Source of the DNA: Shinella sp. XGS7
GTDB taxonomy: Bacteria; Pseudomonadota; Gammaproteobacteria; Burkholderiales; Burkholderiaceae_C
Length of the DNA stretch: 64,000 nucleotides
Assembly: GCF_020535565.1 (NCBI RefSeq)
Contig: NZ_CP084758.1
Span: forward strand, 124,001 to 188,000
Reading direction: 5' to 3'
The position numbers and the translations under genes are program-made. The notes beneath the pieces were generated by a model, which saw only the letters and a list, made by a program, of their open reading frames with translations, made no database searches and had not been told where the DNA came from. Position 1 is the first letter of the stretch. Each line of letters begins with the position of its first letter. Positions 16,927-25,485 of this stretch are shown piece by piece.

Positions 16927-18186
16927 CTAGCGTTCCCAGCGCCCGCCGTAGTGCATCACCAGGCCACGCCAGAGCGCGTCGGCCTCGCGGCCCAGGCTGG
17001 TCTGGCCGGAGCGGGCCGTGGCATTGGCCGCCGTGTGCACCATCACCAGCTTGAGCTGCGGGTCCACAAAGATCATCTGGCCGTAGACGCCCAGCAGGGC
17101 AAAGCGCCGCGGCTGGCCCGGGAAGAGCCAGAACTGGTAGCCATAGCCGAAGTAAGGCGTGGCGCGCCCGGGCTGGAAGGCCGCGGGCTGGCGCCGCCAG
17201 TCGGTGGCGTCCTGCAGGTACTCGCGCGGCAGCAGCTGCTGGCCGGTGTCGGGGCGCTGGCCGTCATTGGCCAGCAGCCAGCCCAGGCGGGCGTAGTCGC
17301 GCAAGGTGGCGTTGAAGTTGCCCCCGGCCGCTTCCAGGCCGCTGCGGTCGCTCCACCAGTAGGCCGTGCTCTCCGCCCCCATGGGCTGCCAGAGCCGGCT
17401 CTGCAGATACTCGCTCAGCGAGAGCCCGGTGGCGCCGCGCAGCACGGCGGCCAGCATGGGCGTCTCGGCGCTGGCGTAGTTGAAGCGCTGGCCCTGCGGC
17501 GCCGCGCGCTCGCTGATCACGGCGGCGGCGCTCTCCAGATCGCTGCGCTGCACCGCGGCGCCGAAGCGGGCCAGATCGTCCTGGCCGTCGTAGCGCTCCT
17601 CGAAGCGCGCGCCCGAGGCCATGCGCAGCAGATTGCGCAGCGTGGTCTCGCCGTAGAGCGTGCCGGCCAGGCGCGGGGCATAGGCGTCGGCCCGGTCATC
17701 CAGCGAGCGCAGATGGCCCTCGTGCAGGGCCAGGCCGATGGCCAGGGAAACCAGGGACTTGGCCATGGAGTTGGACAGAAAACGGTGCTCGGGCCCGCGC
17801 TCGTACTGGTAGCGCTCGAGCTGGATCTCGCCGTCCTTGAGCACCAGCAGGCCCATCACCCGCTGGCGGGCCAGATAGTCGTCGATGCCCAGCTCGCGGC
17901 CCTCGATGCGCCAGCGGTAGGCCGGCTCGCGCGCCGCGCGCGGCAGGGCCAGGGGCTGGGCAGCCGGGGCCATGGCATTGGGCTTGCCCTGCAGCAGGCC
18001 GCGGATCTCGGCCTGGTGGGTGAAGGAGCCCACCCGCACCGCTTCCTGCCAGAACCAGTTCTGCGCCGTGCCCACCGGATAGCCCTGGGCCCGACCCAGA
18101 CGGTCCTCATCGGGCGCGGCCAGCACGGCCTGAACCCCCAGCGTCAACACAAGACACAGGAGCGGCGGCAGCTTGATGAGGGGCAC
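16927..18186 (-). CDS. Beta-lactamase-fold serine hydrolase
   Basis: 419 residues with a signal peptide (CLVLTLGVQAVLA). Active-site motif SxxK is SMAK (Ser 140, Lys 143), the second motif is YAS (Tyr 237) and the KTG position reads HTA. That combination is usual for class C-like esterases and peptidases (EstB type) rather than true antibiotic-hydrolysing enzymes. ANDGQRPDTGQQLLPREYL and YGYQFWLFP are also family-typical. The start is GTG 18186. A TTGTCC-18-TATAAA promoter lies 27 bases upstream. Resistance function should not be assumed. Confidence 0.85.
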   Translation of the reverse strand: MPLIKLPPLLCLVLTLGVQAVLAAPDEDRLGRAQGYPVGTAQNWFWQEAVRVGSFTHQAEIRGLLQGKPNAMAPAAQPLALPRAAREPAYRWRIEGRELGIDDYLARQRVMGLLVLKDGEIQLERYQYERGPEHRFLSNSMAKSLVSLAIGLALHEGHLRSLDDRADAYAPRLAGTLYGETTLRNLLRMASGARFEERYDGQDDLARFGAAVQRSDLESAAAVISERAAPQGQRFNYASAETPMLAAVLRGATGLSLSEYLQSRLWQPMGAESTAYWWSDRSGLEAAGGNFNATLRDYARLGWLLANDGQRPDTGQQLLPREYLQDATDWRRQPAAFQPGRATPYFGYGYQFWLFPGQPRRFALLGVYGQMIFVDPQLKLVMVHTAANATARSGQTSLGREADALWRGLVMHYGGRWER

Positions 18187-18212
18187 GGCAGGCGGTGTAA
18201 CAACGGGCCGCC

Positions 18213-18242
18213 TTTATACCGGCAGCCTCGTCCCGAGGACAA
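18213..18242 (-). promoter_or_regulatory. Sigma-70-like promoter of the beta-lactamase-fold gene
   Basis: On the minus strand, TTGTCC (18242-18237), an 18-base spacer and TATAAA (18218-18213). The distance to the GTG start at 18186 leaves a short leader. A small hairpin CCTCG-TCC-CGAGG (18228-18240) lies in the spacer. Confidence 0.5.
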
Positions 18243-18268
18243 GGCTCGATCAGGGGGAGGGATTCCCC

Positions 18269-19153
18269 TCAGCCCAGGGTCTGCAGGCGAGCCAGCAAGC
18301 GCAGATTGAGCTGGTGCTGCTGTGCCTGCCAGCCCTGCAGCTGCAGGGGATCGATTTGCGGCTGCGCATCCAGGCCGCTGAGCCAGCGCTTGAGGCGGCT
18401 GCGATAACGATAGATCGAGACATCGCCCGTGATATCGCTGCCAACCAGGGGGCGTGCGCGCAGCAGGTCCAGCGCCCCCATCAGACCGGCCTCGCTGAGA
18501 CGGCCCTGATCCCAGTTGGTGCGCGCCACCCGGGGATCCAGCACATCCTTGTCGATGGAGATGTAGAGCGGCCGGCCGGCCGCCTGCGCCTGCTCGCGCG
18601 CCAGGCAGTGCAGCAGCTCGGCCTCGTCCTGGAAGCCCTGGATGGCCTGCCCCAGCCCCGCGCGGCGGGCCCAGCCCACGTCGGCGCCCAGGCAGCGATA
18701 GCTCAGGCGCCCACGCCACAGCGGCAGCCAATGGTTCTCCCAGGCGTGGCGCCAGCCGGCGTCCGCCGAGCCGATACCGATCACCTGCACATGCCCGACA
18801 TGGGGCAGGGCCGCCACGGCCCGAACCCAGGAACCGCAATGGATGGCCCAGGGGTAGCGCATATTGTCGGGATGGTTGTCGAAGACCAGCACGTCGAAGG
18901 GCCCGCGGTCGGCCAGGCGGGCCAGCAGGGCGGCACTCAGGTGGTGAAAGTCCCCGCTGCCCATGAACACCGTGCCCGGCTCGGCGGGCAGCTGCGGCTC
19001 GATGCCCGCCATGAAGCTCGCCAGGGTCGAGCGCCGGCAACCGAACCGCAGCGCCTCCTGATGGGCGCGCAAGTCCAGGCGCCGCTCGCCGGGCAGCGGC
19101 CCGACCGAGGCGTCCAGATCCAGCACCAGGGGCGCGCGTGGCACAACGCTCAT
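18269..19153 (-). CDS. Arginase/agmatinase-fold metallohydrolase
   Basis: 294 residues with the ureohydrolase metal-ligand pattern: GSGDFHH (65-71, replacing the usual GGDHS), DNHPD (Asp 92, His 94, Asp 96 as in DAHxD) and SIDKDVLDP (Asp 201, Asp 203, Asp 206). All metal ligands appear present, so it is probably a Mn2+ enzyme acting on a guanidino or amidino compound. The sequence between motifs is unlike ordinary arginases, so the substrate is open. It is last in a minus-strand trio with ATGA overlaps (21119 to 18269) beside the exporter and ketosynthase genes, hence a likely tailoring step of that pathway (inference). Confidence 0.8.
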   Translation of the reverse strand: MSVVPRAPLVLDLDASVGPLPGERRLDLRAHQEALRFGCRRSTLASFMAGIEPQLPAEPGTVFMGSGDFHHLSAALLARLADRGPFDVLVFDNHPDNMRYPWAIHCGSWVRAVAALPHVGHVQVIGIGSADAGWRHAWENHWLPLWRGRLSYRCLGADVGWARRAGLGQAIQGFQDEAELLHCLAREQAQAAGRPLYISIDKDVLDPRVARTNWDQGRLSEAGLMGALDLLRARPLVGSDITGDVSIYRYRSRLKRWLSGLDAQPQIDPLQLQGWQAQQHQLNLRLLARLQTLG

Positions 19154-20277
19154 CGCGACTGGGCCTGGCTGTGCCAGGCGTGGTCACCCTCGAACAGCGG
19201 CGCCAGCCGCCGCAGGGCCCAGCGCAGCCAGGCCCGGCGCGGGCGCACCGCATGCCGGGTCAGGCTGAAGCGCGCGCCCAGCGCCGCCTTGACCTGCGGG
19301 TCGGTCCAGCCCGCCACATAGGCGCGCAGCCCCCGTGCCAGGGCGTACTCCAGATTGACCATCCAGCTGACGAAGTAGAGGTTGTGCTGGCGCGCCTGCG
19401 GGTAGAGCAGGCCTATGGTCTTGTCGATCAGCAGGCCCTCCTGCTCGAACAGGAGATTCCAGCCGATCAGCCGACCCTCGGCGCGGTAGAGGAAGAGCCG
19501 CCCCGGCAGGGTGCCGTCCTGCAGCAGGGCGTCGAAGTAGTCCTGGCTGAGCAGATCGAAGTGGATCTCGCTCTGCGCGTACACATTCAGGTAGAGCTGG
19601 TAGATCTCCGCGCGCAGCGCCGCATCCGCCAGGCGCGGATCGCCGGTGGACCATTGCTCCAGATCCAGGTCGGCGCGGCTGCGCAGCTTGCGCCGCAGAT
19701 CACGGCGGCGCCCGCTGGACAGGGCCGCCAGATAGGCCTCGATGTTCTCGAAATCAATCGGCACCCAGGCCAGGGCCTGACCCTGGAGCAACACAAAGCC
19801 GGCGCCGGCCAGGGCCTGGGCAAGCGCCTCGGCATGCTGGTTGTCCGCCTCGCCCAGCAGCGGCGACTGCTGGGGCAGGTCCTTGATCACCAGCAGTTCA
19901 TGACGTGCCAGTTCCGGCCGCTCAGAGGCGGTCTCCAGCAGTTCGCGAACCTGCGCCTCGGCCGCCAGGCCGGCGCCCCCCAGCGGCAGGTACTCCGAGA
20001 CCGTGCTGCCGGCAAAGCAGCCGCGCAGGCGCAGCCAGCGCCCCCAGATCCGGTACAGCGGCCAGGCGCTGATGCGCCGGCGCAGCCCGTCCTCCACCGT
20101 GGTCAGCAGGTCCAGCGGCGCCGCGAACAAGGGCGTGCCCGAGGCACTGAGCGCCACCGGAAAGCCTTGCGGCGGATGCTTGAGAAAGGCCCGCACCAGC
20201 GCCGCGGGCTCGACCAGAAAACGCCAGCCCGTGTCGCCAGCACCTGCACCCAGGCCCTCACTCAGGCCCTCACTCAT
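19150..20277 (-). CDS. FemAB/GNAT-like acyltransferase
   Basis: 375 residues of the GNAT superfamily, Acetyltransf_6/FemAB-like type. Recognisable parts: LLVIKDLPQQSPLL, ALAWVPIDFENIEAYLAALSSGRRRDLRRKLRSR, EIYQLYLNVYAQSEIHFDLLSQDYFDALL, then GRLFLYRAEGRLIGWNLLFEQEG. Such proteins transfer aminoacyl or acyl groups onto amines, for example in peptidoglycan bridges or N-acyl amino acids. No signal peptide. It overlaps the hydrolase upstream (20274-20277) and the arginase-like gene downstream (19150-19153). An acceptor made by the neighbouring aminotransferase and an acyl-ACP donor would fit (inference). Confidence 0.75.
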   Translation of the reverse strand: MSEGLSEGLGAGAGDTGWRFLVEPAALVRAFLKHPPQGFPVALSASGTPLFAAPLDLLTTVEDGLRRRISAWPLYRIWGRWLRLRGCFAGSTVSEYLPLGGAGLAAEAQVRELLETASERPELARHELLVIKDLPQQSPLLGEADNQHAEALAQALAGAGFVLLQGQALAWVPIDFENIEAYLAALSSGRRRDLRRKLRSRADLDLEQWSTGDPRLADAALRAEIYQLYLNVYAQSEIHFDLLSQDYFDALLQDGTLPGRLFLYRAEGRLIGWNLLFEQEGLLIDKTIGLLYPQARQHNLYFVSWMVNLEYALARGLRAYVAGWTDPQVKAALGARFSLTRHAVRPRRAWLRWALRRLAPLFEGDHAWHSQAQSR

Positions 20278-21119
20278 GCCAGCGCGCAGGCCGGAGCCTG
20301 CCGAACCGGCTGGGGCAGCAGGGACGTGAAGAAATCGGCCGAGGCCTGGATCAGGCGCTCGCGCTCCTGGTCCACCGTGACCATGTGATAGCTCTCGGGC
20401 AGGATCAGGGTCTGCAGCGGCGTGGGAAGCCCGCGCCGCAGGATCTCCACATTGCGCAGGCTGGCCACATCGTCCTCCTGCGCGTGCACCGCCAGGCAGG
20501 GCACATGGACCTCCCCCAGCCGCGCGCGCACCCGGCGCGCCAGGCGGTAGAACTCCGCCAGCGAGGGCCAGGGATTGCCGGGCAGGCCGCCCGCCGCGCT
20601 GTCGCCGGCCAGCATGCTGCCGGCGATGCGGGCGCGGATGCGCTCATCCTTGATGCCGTAGGGCGGCGCCTCCATGAAGCTGCGTCCCCGCCCCAGCCCC
20701 AGGGCACAGACCCAGGGCAGCAGGAAGGACAGGCGTGCCACGGGCGGGATGGTCCAGCCGTCGTAGACAAAGGTCGTGCCATACAGGCCCAGGCCGCTGA
20801 CCAGGCCGGGTCGCTCCATCGCCAGATGCAAGGCCAGCACCGCGCCCATGGAGAGCCCGGCCACGAAGAGCTGATCGACCTGGGACCGCAGCGCCAGCGC
20901 CGCCTCCTCCACGCTGGCCGTCCAGTCGCGCCAGCAGCTGGCCAGCAGGTCGGCCTCATCACCGCAATGACCGGCGAGCTGCATGCCATGCACGGTGAAC
21001 CCGCGCGCATGCAGCCCCTTGGCCACAAAACGCATTTCAGCCGGGGTGCCTGTCAGGCCATGTATCAGGAGAACCCCTTGGGGCCCGCCCTGCAAAACGT
21101 AATCTGATCGCTTGATCAT
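20274..21119 (-). CDS. Alpha/beta hydrolase, carboxylesterase-like
   Basis: 281 residues. GVLLIHGLTGTPAEM (oxyanion region), GLSMGA nucleophile elbow near residue 95, acid in VHAQEDDVASL and His in PESYHMVTVD. This pattern matches Est30-type carboxylesterases/monoacylglycerol lipases acting on acyl esters. Start taken at ATG 21119 (MIKRSDYVLQ); a TTG at 21137 is possible and no ribosome-binding site is convincing. First gene of the minus-strand trio. In context it might release or transfer an acyl chain made with the nearby ACP and ketosynthase (inference). Confidence 0.82.
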   Translation of the reverse strand: MIKRSDYVLQGGPQGVLLIHGLTGTPAEMRFVAKGLHARGFTVHGMQLAGHCGDEADLLASCWRDWTASVEEAALALRSQVDQLFVAGLSMGAVLALHLAMERPGLVSGLGLYGTTFVYDGWTIPPVARLSFLLPWVCALGLGRGRSFMEAPPYGIKDERIRARIAGSMLAGDSAAGGLPGNPWPSLAEFYRLARRVRARLGEVHVPCLAVHAQEDDVASLRNVEILRRGLPTPLQTLILPESYHMVTVDQERERLIQASADFFTSLLPQPVRQAPACALA

Positions 21120-21130
21120 GAGAGGCACTG

Positions 21131-21202
21131 GTAGCAACGGCAGACGCTGCCGTCTTCATCTTTGCTACAGGTGGGCAGTTTACGGTTCGCGAAAACGTTT
21201 TC
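21131..21202. promoter_or_regulatory. Cruciform-like repeat and LacI-type palindrome in the divergent promoter
   Basis: GTAGCAA (21131-21137) pairs with TTGCTAC (21162-21168) around an inner hairpin CGGCAG-ACG-CTGCCG (21138-21152). Next comes GAAAACGTTTTC (21191-21202), a perfect 12-base palindrome with the central CG of LacI/PurR-family sites. Both sit in the 101-base gap between the divergent hydrolase and exporter operons. No LacI-family gene is in the window. Confidence 0.5.
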
Positions 21203-21220
21203 CCCGTCGACACTGGCTTC

Positions 21221-22648
21221 ATGTTAAGACTCTCTTCAGGTACGAGGGCCGGCTGCACGCTGCTCCTGCTGCCGCTGCTCGTGGCCTGCGCCTCCTCGGT
21301 GGTATCGCCCCAGGCGGCCCGCCCCGGCCCGCAAGCCCAGTTGCGCGCCAGCGGAGACAGCGCCGAACCGACGAGCCAGCCTCCGGCGGAGACCCCCGGC
21401 CCCGGCGCCTGGTGGACGGCTTTTGCTGATCCGCAGCTGGACCGGCTGATCGAGCAGGCCCTGCGGCAAAGCCCGGACGTGCAGGCCGCGCGTCAGCGGC
21501 TGCAGGCCGCCAGAGCCCTCAGGCCCGCCGCCGAGGCCGCGCACAAGCCCGAGCTGTTTCTGCGCAGCGGCGCCGTCGCCACGCCCGACAGCCGCAGCGG
21601 CTGGCTCGAGCTGGGTTTCGACGCGCGCTGGGAGCAGCCGCTGTTCGGCCGGGATGTGGCGACGCAGACCCTGGCACAGATTGAGCTCGATCAGGCCGAG
21701 ACCGCACTGGGTCAGGCCCGGCTGAGCCTGGCGGCCGAACTCGCCCGCGCCTGGCTGGAATGGCGGCATGAGCTGAACCGCGCGGCCGGTGCGCGCCTCG
21801 CGGCAGACAGCGAGAAGCAGCAGCTCCAGGGCCTGATGCGCCGGGCCGAACTCGGCCTGATCGCGGACAGCGCCATCCTGCCCCAGCAGCAGCGGCTCGC
21901 GACGGCGCAGGATGCGCAGCGCCAGATCGAGCAGCTGCTGCCCCTGCAGCGCCAGCGTCTGCAGATCCTGCTGGGTGATCTGCGGGCCGAGCTGCCCGCC
22001 CCCGCCCCGGCCGGCGGCAGCACCCCGACGGCGCTGGACAGCGTCCCCACGGCCTGGCTGCTGGACCACCCGAGCCTGCGCCGGGCGGAGCAGAGGCTGC
22101 GCCAGGCGGCAGCGCAGGCCGGTCTCGCCGAAGCCGATCGCTGGCCGCGCCTGGCCCTGGCGGCCAACCTCGGCGTGGCGCTCCCGGTGCTGGGTCGCCG
22201 CGCCGGCAACGACCCGATTCCCATGGTGGCCCTGGGCCCGCTGATCGACATTCCGCTGCTGGACGCCGGACGCCGTCGCGCCATGGTCACGGCGCGGGAC
22301 CATGAGCTGCAGGCGGCCGTGCTGGAGCAGCGGCAAGCCGTGCTGCAGGCCCAGGCGGACGTGGAAGCCGCCTTGCTGCGACTGCAGCACAGCCAGGAGC
22401 GACGCCTGGCCGCGGAGCGAGGGCTGCTGACGCTGGATACGCAGGCACGGGGCCTGTCCGAGAAGGCCCGCATCGGGCTGAGTGCCGCCGCCCCGGACCC
22501 CGAACTGGAGCGGGCGCGCCAGGAGGCCCGCGAGCAGAGCCGGAACGCCCGGCTCGCGCAGGAGCTGGCCTATCTTGCTCTGTTCAAGGCCCTGGGACAT
22601 CCGCTGCCCGAGCCCGCCCCCGCCGTGACGCCCGAGGTCGGCGGATGA
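21221..22648 (+). CDS. Outer-membrane efflux lipoprotein (TolC/NodT family)
   Basis: 475 residues. A lipoprotein signal (LLLLPLLVACASS, lipobox LVAC) is followed by two OEP repeats: DRLIEQALRQSPDVQAARQRLQAARA opens the first, and AWLLDHPSLRRAEQRLRQAAAQAGLAEADRWP the second. Long coiled-coil helices fit the periplasmic tunnel of TolC-like channels. First gene of an apparent operon to 27543; its stop overlaps the permease start. It would complete a tripartite exporter with the ABC and MFP genes that follow. Confidence 0.85.
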   Translation: MLRLSSGTRAGCTLLLLPLLVACASSVVSPQAARPGPQAQLRASGDSAEPTSQPPAETPGPGAWWTAFADPQLDRLIEQALRQSPDVQAARQRLQAARALRPAAEAAHKPELFLRSGAVATPDSRSGWLELGFDARWEQPLFGRDVATQTLAQIELDQAETALGQARLSLAAELARAWLEWRHELNRAAGARLAADSEKQQLQGLMRRAELGLIADSAILPQQQRLATAQDAQRQIEQLLPLQRQRLQILLGDLRAELPAPAPAGGSTPTALDSVPTAWLLDHPSLRRAEQRLRQAAAQAGLAEADRWPRLALAANLGVALPVLGRRAGNDPIPMVALGPLIDIPLLDAGRRRAMVTARDHELQAAVLEQRQAVLQAQADVEAALLRLQHSQERRLAAERGLLTLDTQARGLSEKARIGLSAAAPDPELERARQEAREQSRNARLAQELAYLALFKALGHPLPEPAPAVTPEVGG

Positions 22649-23763
22649 TCGCACTGGCCCGCAAGACCCTGCTGCATGAGTGGCGCCGCTTCCTGCCCGC
22701 GCTGCTGGCGGTTGCCCTCTCGGCCCTGCTCCTGCTGGTGCAGGCCGCCCTCGTGCAGGGCATCTTCGGCAGCGCGGCGGTCTTTGTTCAGACCTCGGGG
22801 GCCCAGCTCTGGGCTGGCTACCCGGGAACACGGAGCGTCGACCTCGGGCGGGCCATTCCGGCCGACACGGAGCTGGTCTTGCGCCAGGCCCCCGGGGTGC
22901 GGCGGGTCGAGCCCTTCCGCTGGATAGATGCCGACTGGCGGGCCGGCAGCGGCGCCCTGTCCATCTATGTGTCCGGCATAGACACCCAGGATCAGGCCCT
23001 GATGTTCCGTGCCCTGCTGAACACCGCGCAGCGTCAGCTGCTGCGCGAGCCCGAGTCGGTGATCGTGGACCGGGCCGATCTCGACAAGCTGGGTGTCAGC
23101 GTAGGCGGCGCCGCCCGCATCAATGGCCGCCGGGTGCGGGTGGTGGCCGCGCTGGACGGTCTGCGGGCCCTGGGGGCGCCCATCGTGCTGGCCTCGCTGG
23201 ACACCGCGGCCCGGCTGCAGCCGCAAGAGCCCCGCTACAGCTACTACCTGGCCGACCTGCACCGTCCCGAGGAGGCGGCCCGCATCCAGGCCCGGCTGGC
23301 GCCGCAGGCGCAGGCCCTGGGGTTTGAGCTCTGGACGCGTGAGGCCTTTGCCCAGAAGTCGGTGCAGTTCTGGATGCTGGAGACCGGCGCCGGCCTGGCC
23401 GTGATCTTTCTGGCCATCGTGGTGGCCCTGGTCGGCGCCCTGATCACCAGCCAGACCCTGATGGCGGCCGTGGCCGGCAGCCGCAACGAGTACGCCACCT
23501 TGAATGCCCTGGGCGTGGGCCGCGCCGCGCTGTCCCGCGTGGTGCTGGAGCAGGCGGGCTGGATCGGTGTGGGCGGCCTGCTGCTGGGGGCGCTGCTGTC
23601 GGCCCTGGCCCTGGCCCTGGCCAGAAGCCATGCGGTCCCGGTGGAGATCCATGCCGGCATCAGCGCCCTGTGCGCGCTGTCGGTGCTGATCATCGCCCTG
23701 GTCTCAGGGCTGGCGGCGCTGCGCACGCTGCGGCACAGCGATCCGGCCAGCCTTCTGCGTTGA
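22645..23763 (+). CDS. ABC transporter permease (MacB/DevC/FtsX type)
   Basis: 372 residues: N-terminal helix about 15-40, a periplasmic domain to about residue 245, then three helices (about 248-270, 300-325, 335-358), the FtsX-like topology of DevC/MacB permeases. Typical pieces: VDRADLDKLGVSVGGAARINGRRVRVVAALDGLRALGAP, then NEYATLNALGVGRAAL. Such transporters export lipids, peptides or glycolipids by a mechanotransmission cycle. The start overlaps the OMF stop by four bases; the ATPase begins five bases after its stop. Confidence 0.88.
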   Translation: MIALARKTLLHEWRRFLPALLAVALSALLLLVQAALVQGIFGSAAVFVQTSGAQLWAGYPGTRSVDLGRAIPADTELVLRQAPGVRRVEPFRWIDADWRAGSGALSIYVSGIDTQDQALMFRALLNTAQRQLLREPESVIVDRADLDKLGVSVGGAARINGRRVRVVAALDGLRALGAPIVLASLDTAARLQPQEPRYSYYLADLHRPEEAARIQARLAPQAQALGFELWTREAFAQKSVQFWMLETGAGLAVIFLAIVVALVGALITSQTLMAAVAGSRNEYATLNALGVGRAALSRVVLEQAGWIGVGGLLLGALLSALALALARSHAVPVEIHAGISALCALSVLIIALVSGLAALRTLRHSDPASLLR

Positions 23764-23767
23764 ATCC

Positions 23768-24502
23768 ATGAGTCTGATTGAACACGACCCGACACGGGCA
23801 TTGATCGAGGCGCGCGGGCTGGTGAAGTCCTTCCGCAGCGGCACGCTGGACATTCCGGCCCTGCGCGAGGTGGAGCTGGATCTGTTCCCGGGCGAGCTGA
23901 CCCTGGTGGCCGGTCCCTCGGGCTGCGGCAAGAGCACCTTGCTGGCCGCCCTCAGCGGCTTGCAGCGCCCCGATGCGGGCAGCGTGCAATCCCTGGGTCA
24001 GGCCCTGTGGTCGCTCAAGCCCGAGGCGCTGGAGCGCTTTCGCCTGCTCAGCACCGGCTTCGTCTTCCAGGGCTTCAATCTCTTCGGCGCCCTCAGCGCC
24101 CTCGAGCAGGTGATGCTGCCGCTGAGCTATCTGAAGCTGAGCCGTCGCGAAGTGCTGGCGCGCGCCCGCGCCGCGCTGGACGAGGTGGGGATGACGCCAC
24201 GTGCCACGCTCAAGCCCGCCGAGCTCTCGGGCGGCGAGAAGCAGCGCGTGGCCCTGGCGCGGGCGCTGGCCAAGCGGCCCCGCCTCATCTTTGCCGACGA
24301 ACCCACCAGCGCCCTGGACGCGGCCAGCGGCCAGCGCGTCATCGAGCTGCTGCACCGCGCGGCACGCGAGCATGGCGCGGCCGTGCTGTGCGTCAGCCAC
24401 GACCCCCGCCTGCTGAGCCATGCCGACCGTCTGCTGCACATGGAAGACGGTCGCATCCTGGACGATGAGAGGCGCCGCCCCCTGGGGGCGCCCCTGGAGT
24501 GA
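23768..24502 (+). CDS. ABC transporter ATP-binding protein (LolD/DevA/MacB type)
   Basis: 244 residues. Walker A GPSGCGKST near residue 51, Q-loop FVFQGFNLF, signature LSGGEKQR, Walker B RLIFADEP, D-loop SALDAASG and switch His in VSHD. It belongs to the small ATPases paired with FtsX-like permeases. The stop overlaps the GTG of the membrane-fusion gene (GTGA). The C-terminal codons contain the self-complementary CGCCCCCTGGGGGCG, which I take as coding. Confidence 0.93.
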   Translation: MSLIEHDPTRALIEARGLVKSFRSGTLDIPALREVELDLFPGELTLVAGPSGCGKSTLLAALSGLQRPDAGSVQSLGQALWSLKPEALERFRLLSTGFVFQGFNLFGALSALEQVMLPLSYLKLSRREVLARARAALDEVGMTPRATLKPAELSGGEKQRVALARALAKRPRLIFADEPTSALDAASGQRVIELLHRAAREHGAAVLCVSHDPRLLSHADRLLHMEDGRILDDERRRPLGAPLE

Positions 24503-25485
24503 GTACCTTGCCCAAATCAATGATGTCTTCTCTCTGGCGCCCCAGCCGCCGCCTGCTGCCCCTGGGGCTGGCCGCGCTGCTCGCGGCCTGCCAGCCAGCA
24601 CAGGAAGAGCCCGCCCACCAGAGCGCCACTGCCGGCCCAGGCACCAGCGCGGTCATGGCACGGGGCTGGGTCGAGGTCGAGGGCGGCTTGCGCCGCCTCA
24701 GCGCCAGCCAGGCGGGCCGCGTTCAGCGCTGGCTGAGCGAGCCCGGCGCCCAGGTCGAGCCGGGGCAGGCCCTGGTTCAGCTGGTCGATGCGCAGGCCCG
24801 GCTGCAGCTGGATCAGGCCCGCGCCGAGCTGAAGCTGCTGCAGGCGCAGTCGGAAGTGCGGGCCGCTCAGCTGCCCACGCTGCGTCTGCGCGCGGAGCGG
24901 CTTCGCCAGGCCGCACGCCAGGGCCTGGGCGCTGCCCAGGAGGCCGACGACGCGCAGGCCGCCCTGGCCGAGCTGCAGGCGCAGCTGCGGGCCGACGGGG
25001 CGGCGCAGGACGTGGCCCGTCACCGGATTCAGCAGGCCCAGCTGGCACTGGAGGCGACCGTGGTGCGCAGCCCCATCGCCGGCCTGCTGCTTGAGCGCCA
25101 GGTGCAGGTCGGCGACCAGGTGGAAGCCGGCCAGCCGCTGCAGCAGCTGCTGCCCGCGCTGCCCGTGCTGGTGATCGCAGAGCTGGGAGAAACCGTGGCC
25201 GCTCAGGTGCGCCCCGGCATGAGCGCCGAGGTCCAGGCCGCATCCGCCCAGGGGCCGGTGCAGCGGGCACGCGTGCTGCGGCTGGGCGCCAGCTTCCGCG
25301 CCGCGCGTGCACCGGAAGAGGGTCAGGCGCCCGGCGACCAGCGCGTGCTGGAAGCCGTGCTCAGCCTGGAGCCCGGCAGCCTCAAGGTCGGGCAGCGGGT
25401 TCTGGTTCGCTTCCTGGATGAGACCCCGCCCGCCCCCAAGGCGCCCGCCGCCTCCACCCCAACCTCCAACCCGAACAAGAGCTGA
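24499..25485 (+). CDS. Membrane-fusion (HlyD/MacA-like) lipoprotein
   Basis: 328 residues from GTG 24499, with lipobox LLAAC (Cys 31). Two half-lipoyl motifs frame an alpha-helical hairpin: SASQAGRVQRWLSEPGAQVEPGQALVQLVD, the coiled coil around LQLDQARAELKLLQAQ, then ATVVRSPIAGLLLERQVQVGDQVEAGQPL. That is the periplasmic adaptor of a tripartite ABC exporter. The C-terminal tail is Pro/Ala/Ser-rich. The GTG overlaps the ATPase stop; ATG 24520 (MMSSLWRPSRR) is an alternative start that leaves a normal signal peptide. Confidence 0.87.
   Translation: MSTLPKSMMSSLWRPSRRLLPLGLAALLAACQPAQEEPAHQSATAGPGTSAVMARGWVEVEGGLRRLSASQAGRVQRWLSEPGAQVEPGQALVQLVDAQARLQLDQARAELKLLQAQSEVRAAQLPTLRLRAERLRQAARQGLGAAQEADDAQAALAELQAQLRADGAAQDVARHRIQQAQLALEATVVRSPIAGLLLERQVQVGDQVEAGQPLQQLLPALPVLVIAELGETVAAQVRPGMSAEVQAASAQGPVQRARVLRLGASFRAARAPEEGQAPGDQRVLEAVLSLEPGSLKVGQRVLVRFLDETPPAPKAPAASTPTSNPNKS

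Noticed and set aside
16927..18186. Antibiotic-resistance beta-lactamase
   Set aside because: Motif three is HTA rather than KTG and motif two is YAS; this is more typical of esterase/peptidase members of the fold.
24470..24500. Palindrome CGCCCCCTGGGGGCG as a terminator within the exporter operon
   Set aside because: It lies in the last codons of the ATPase, has no T-tract, and the next gene overlaps immediately.
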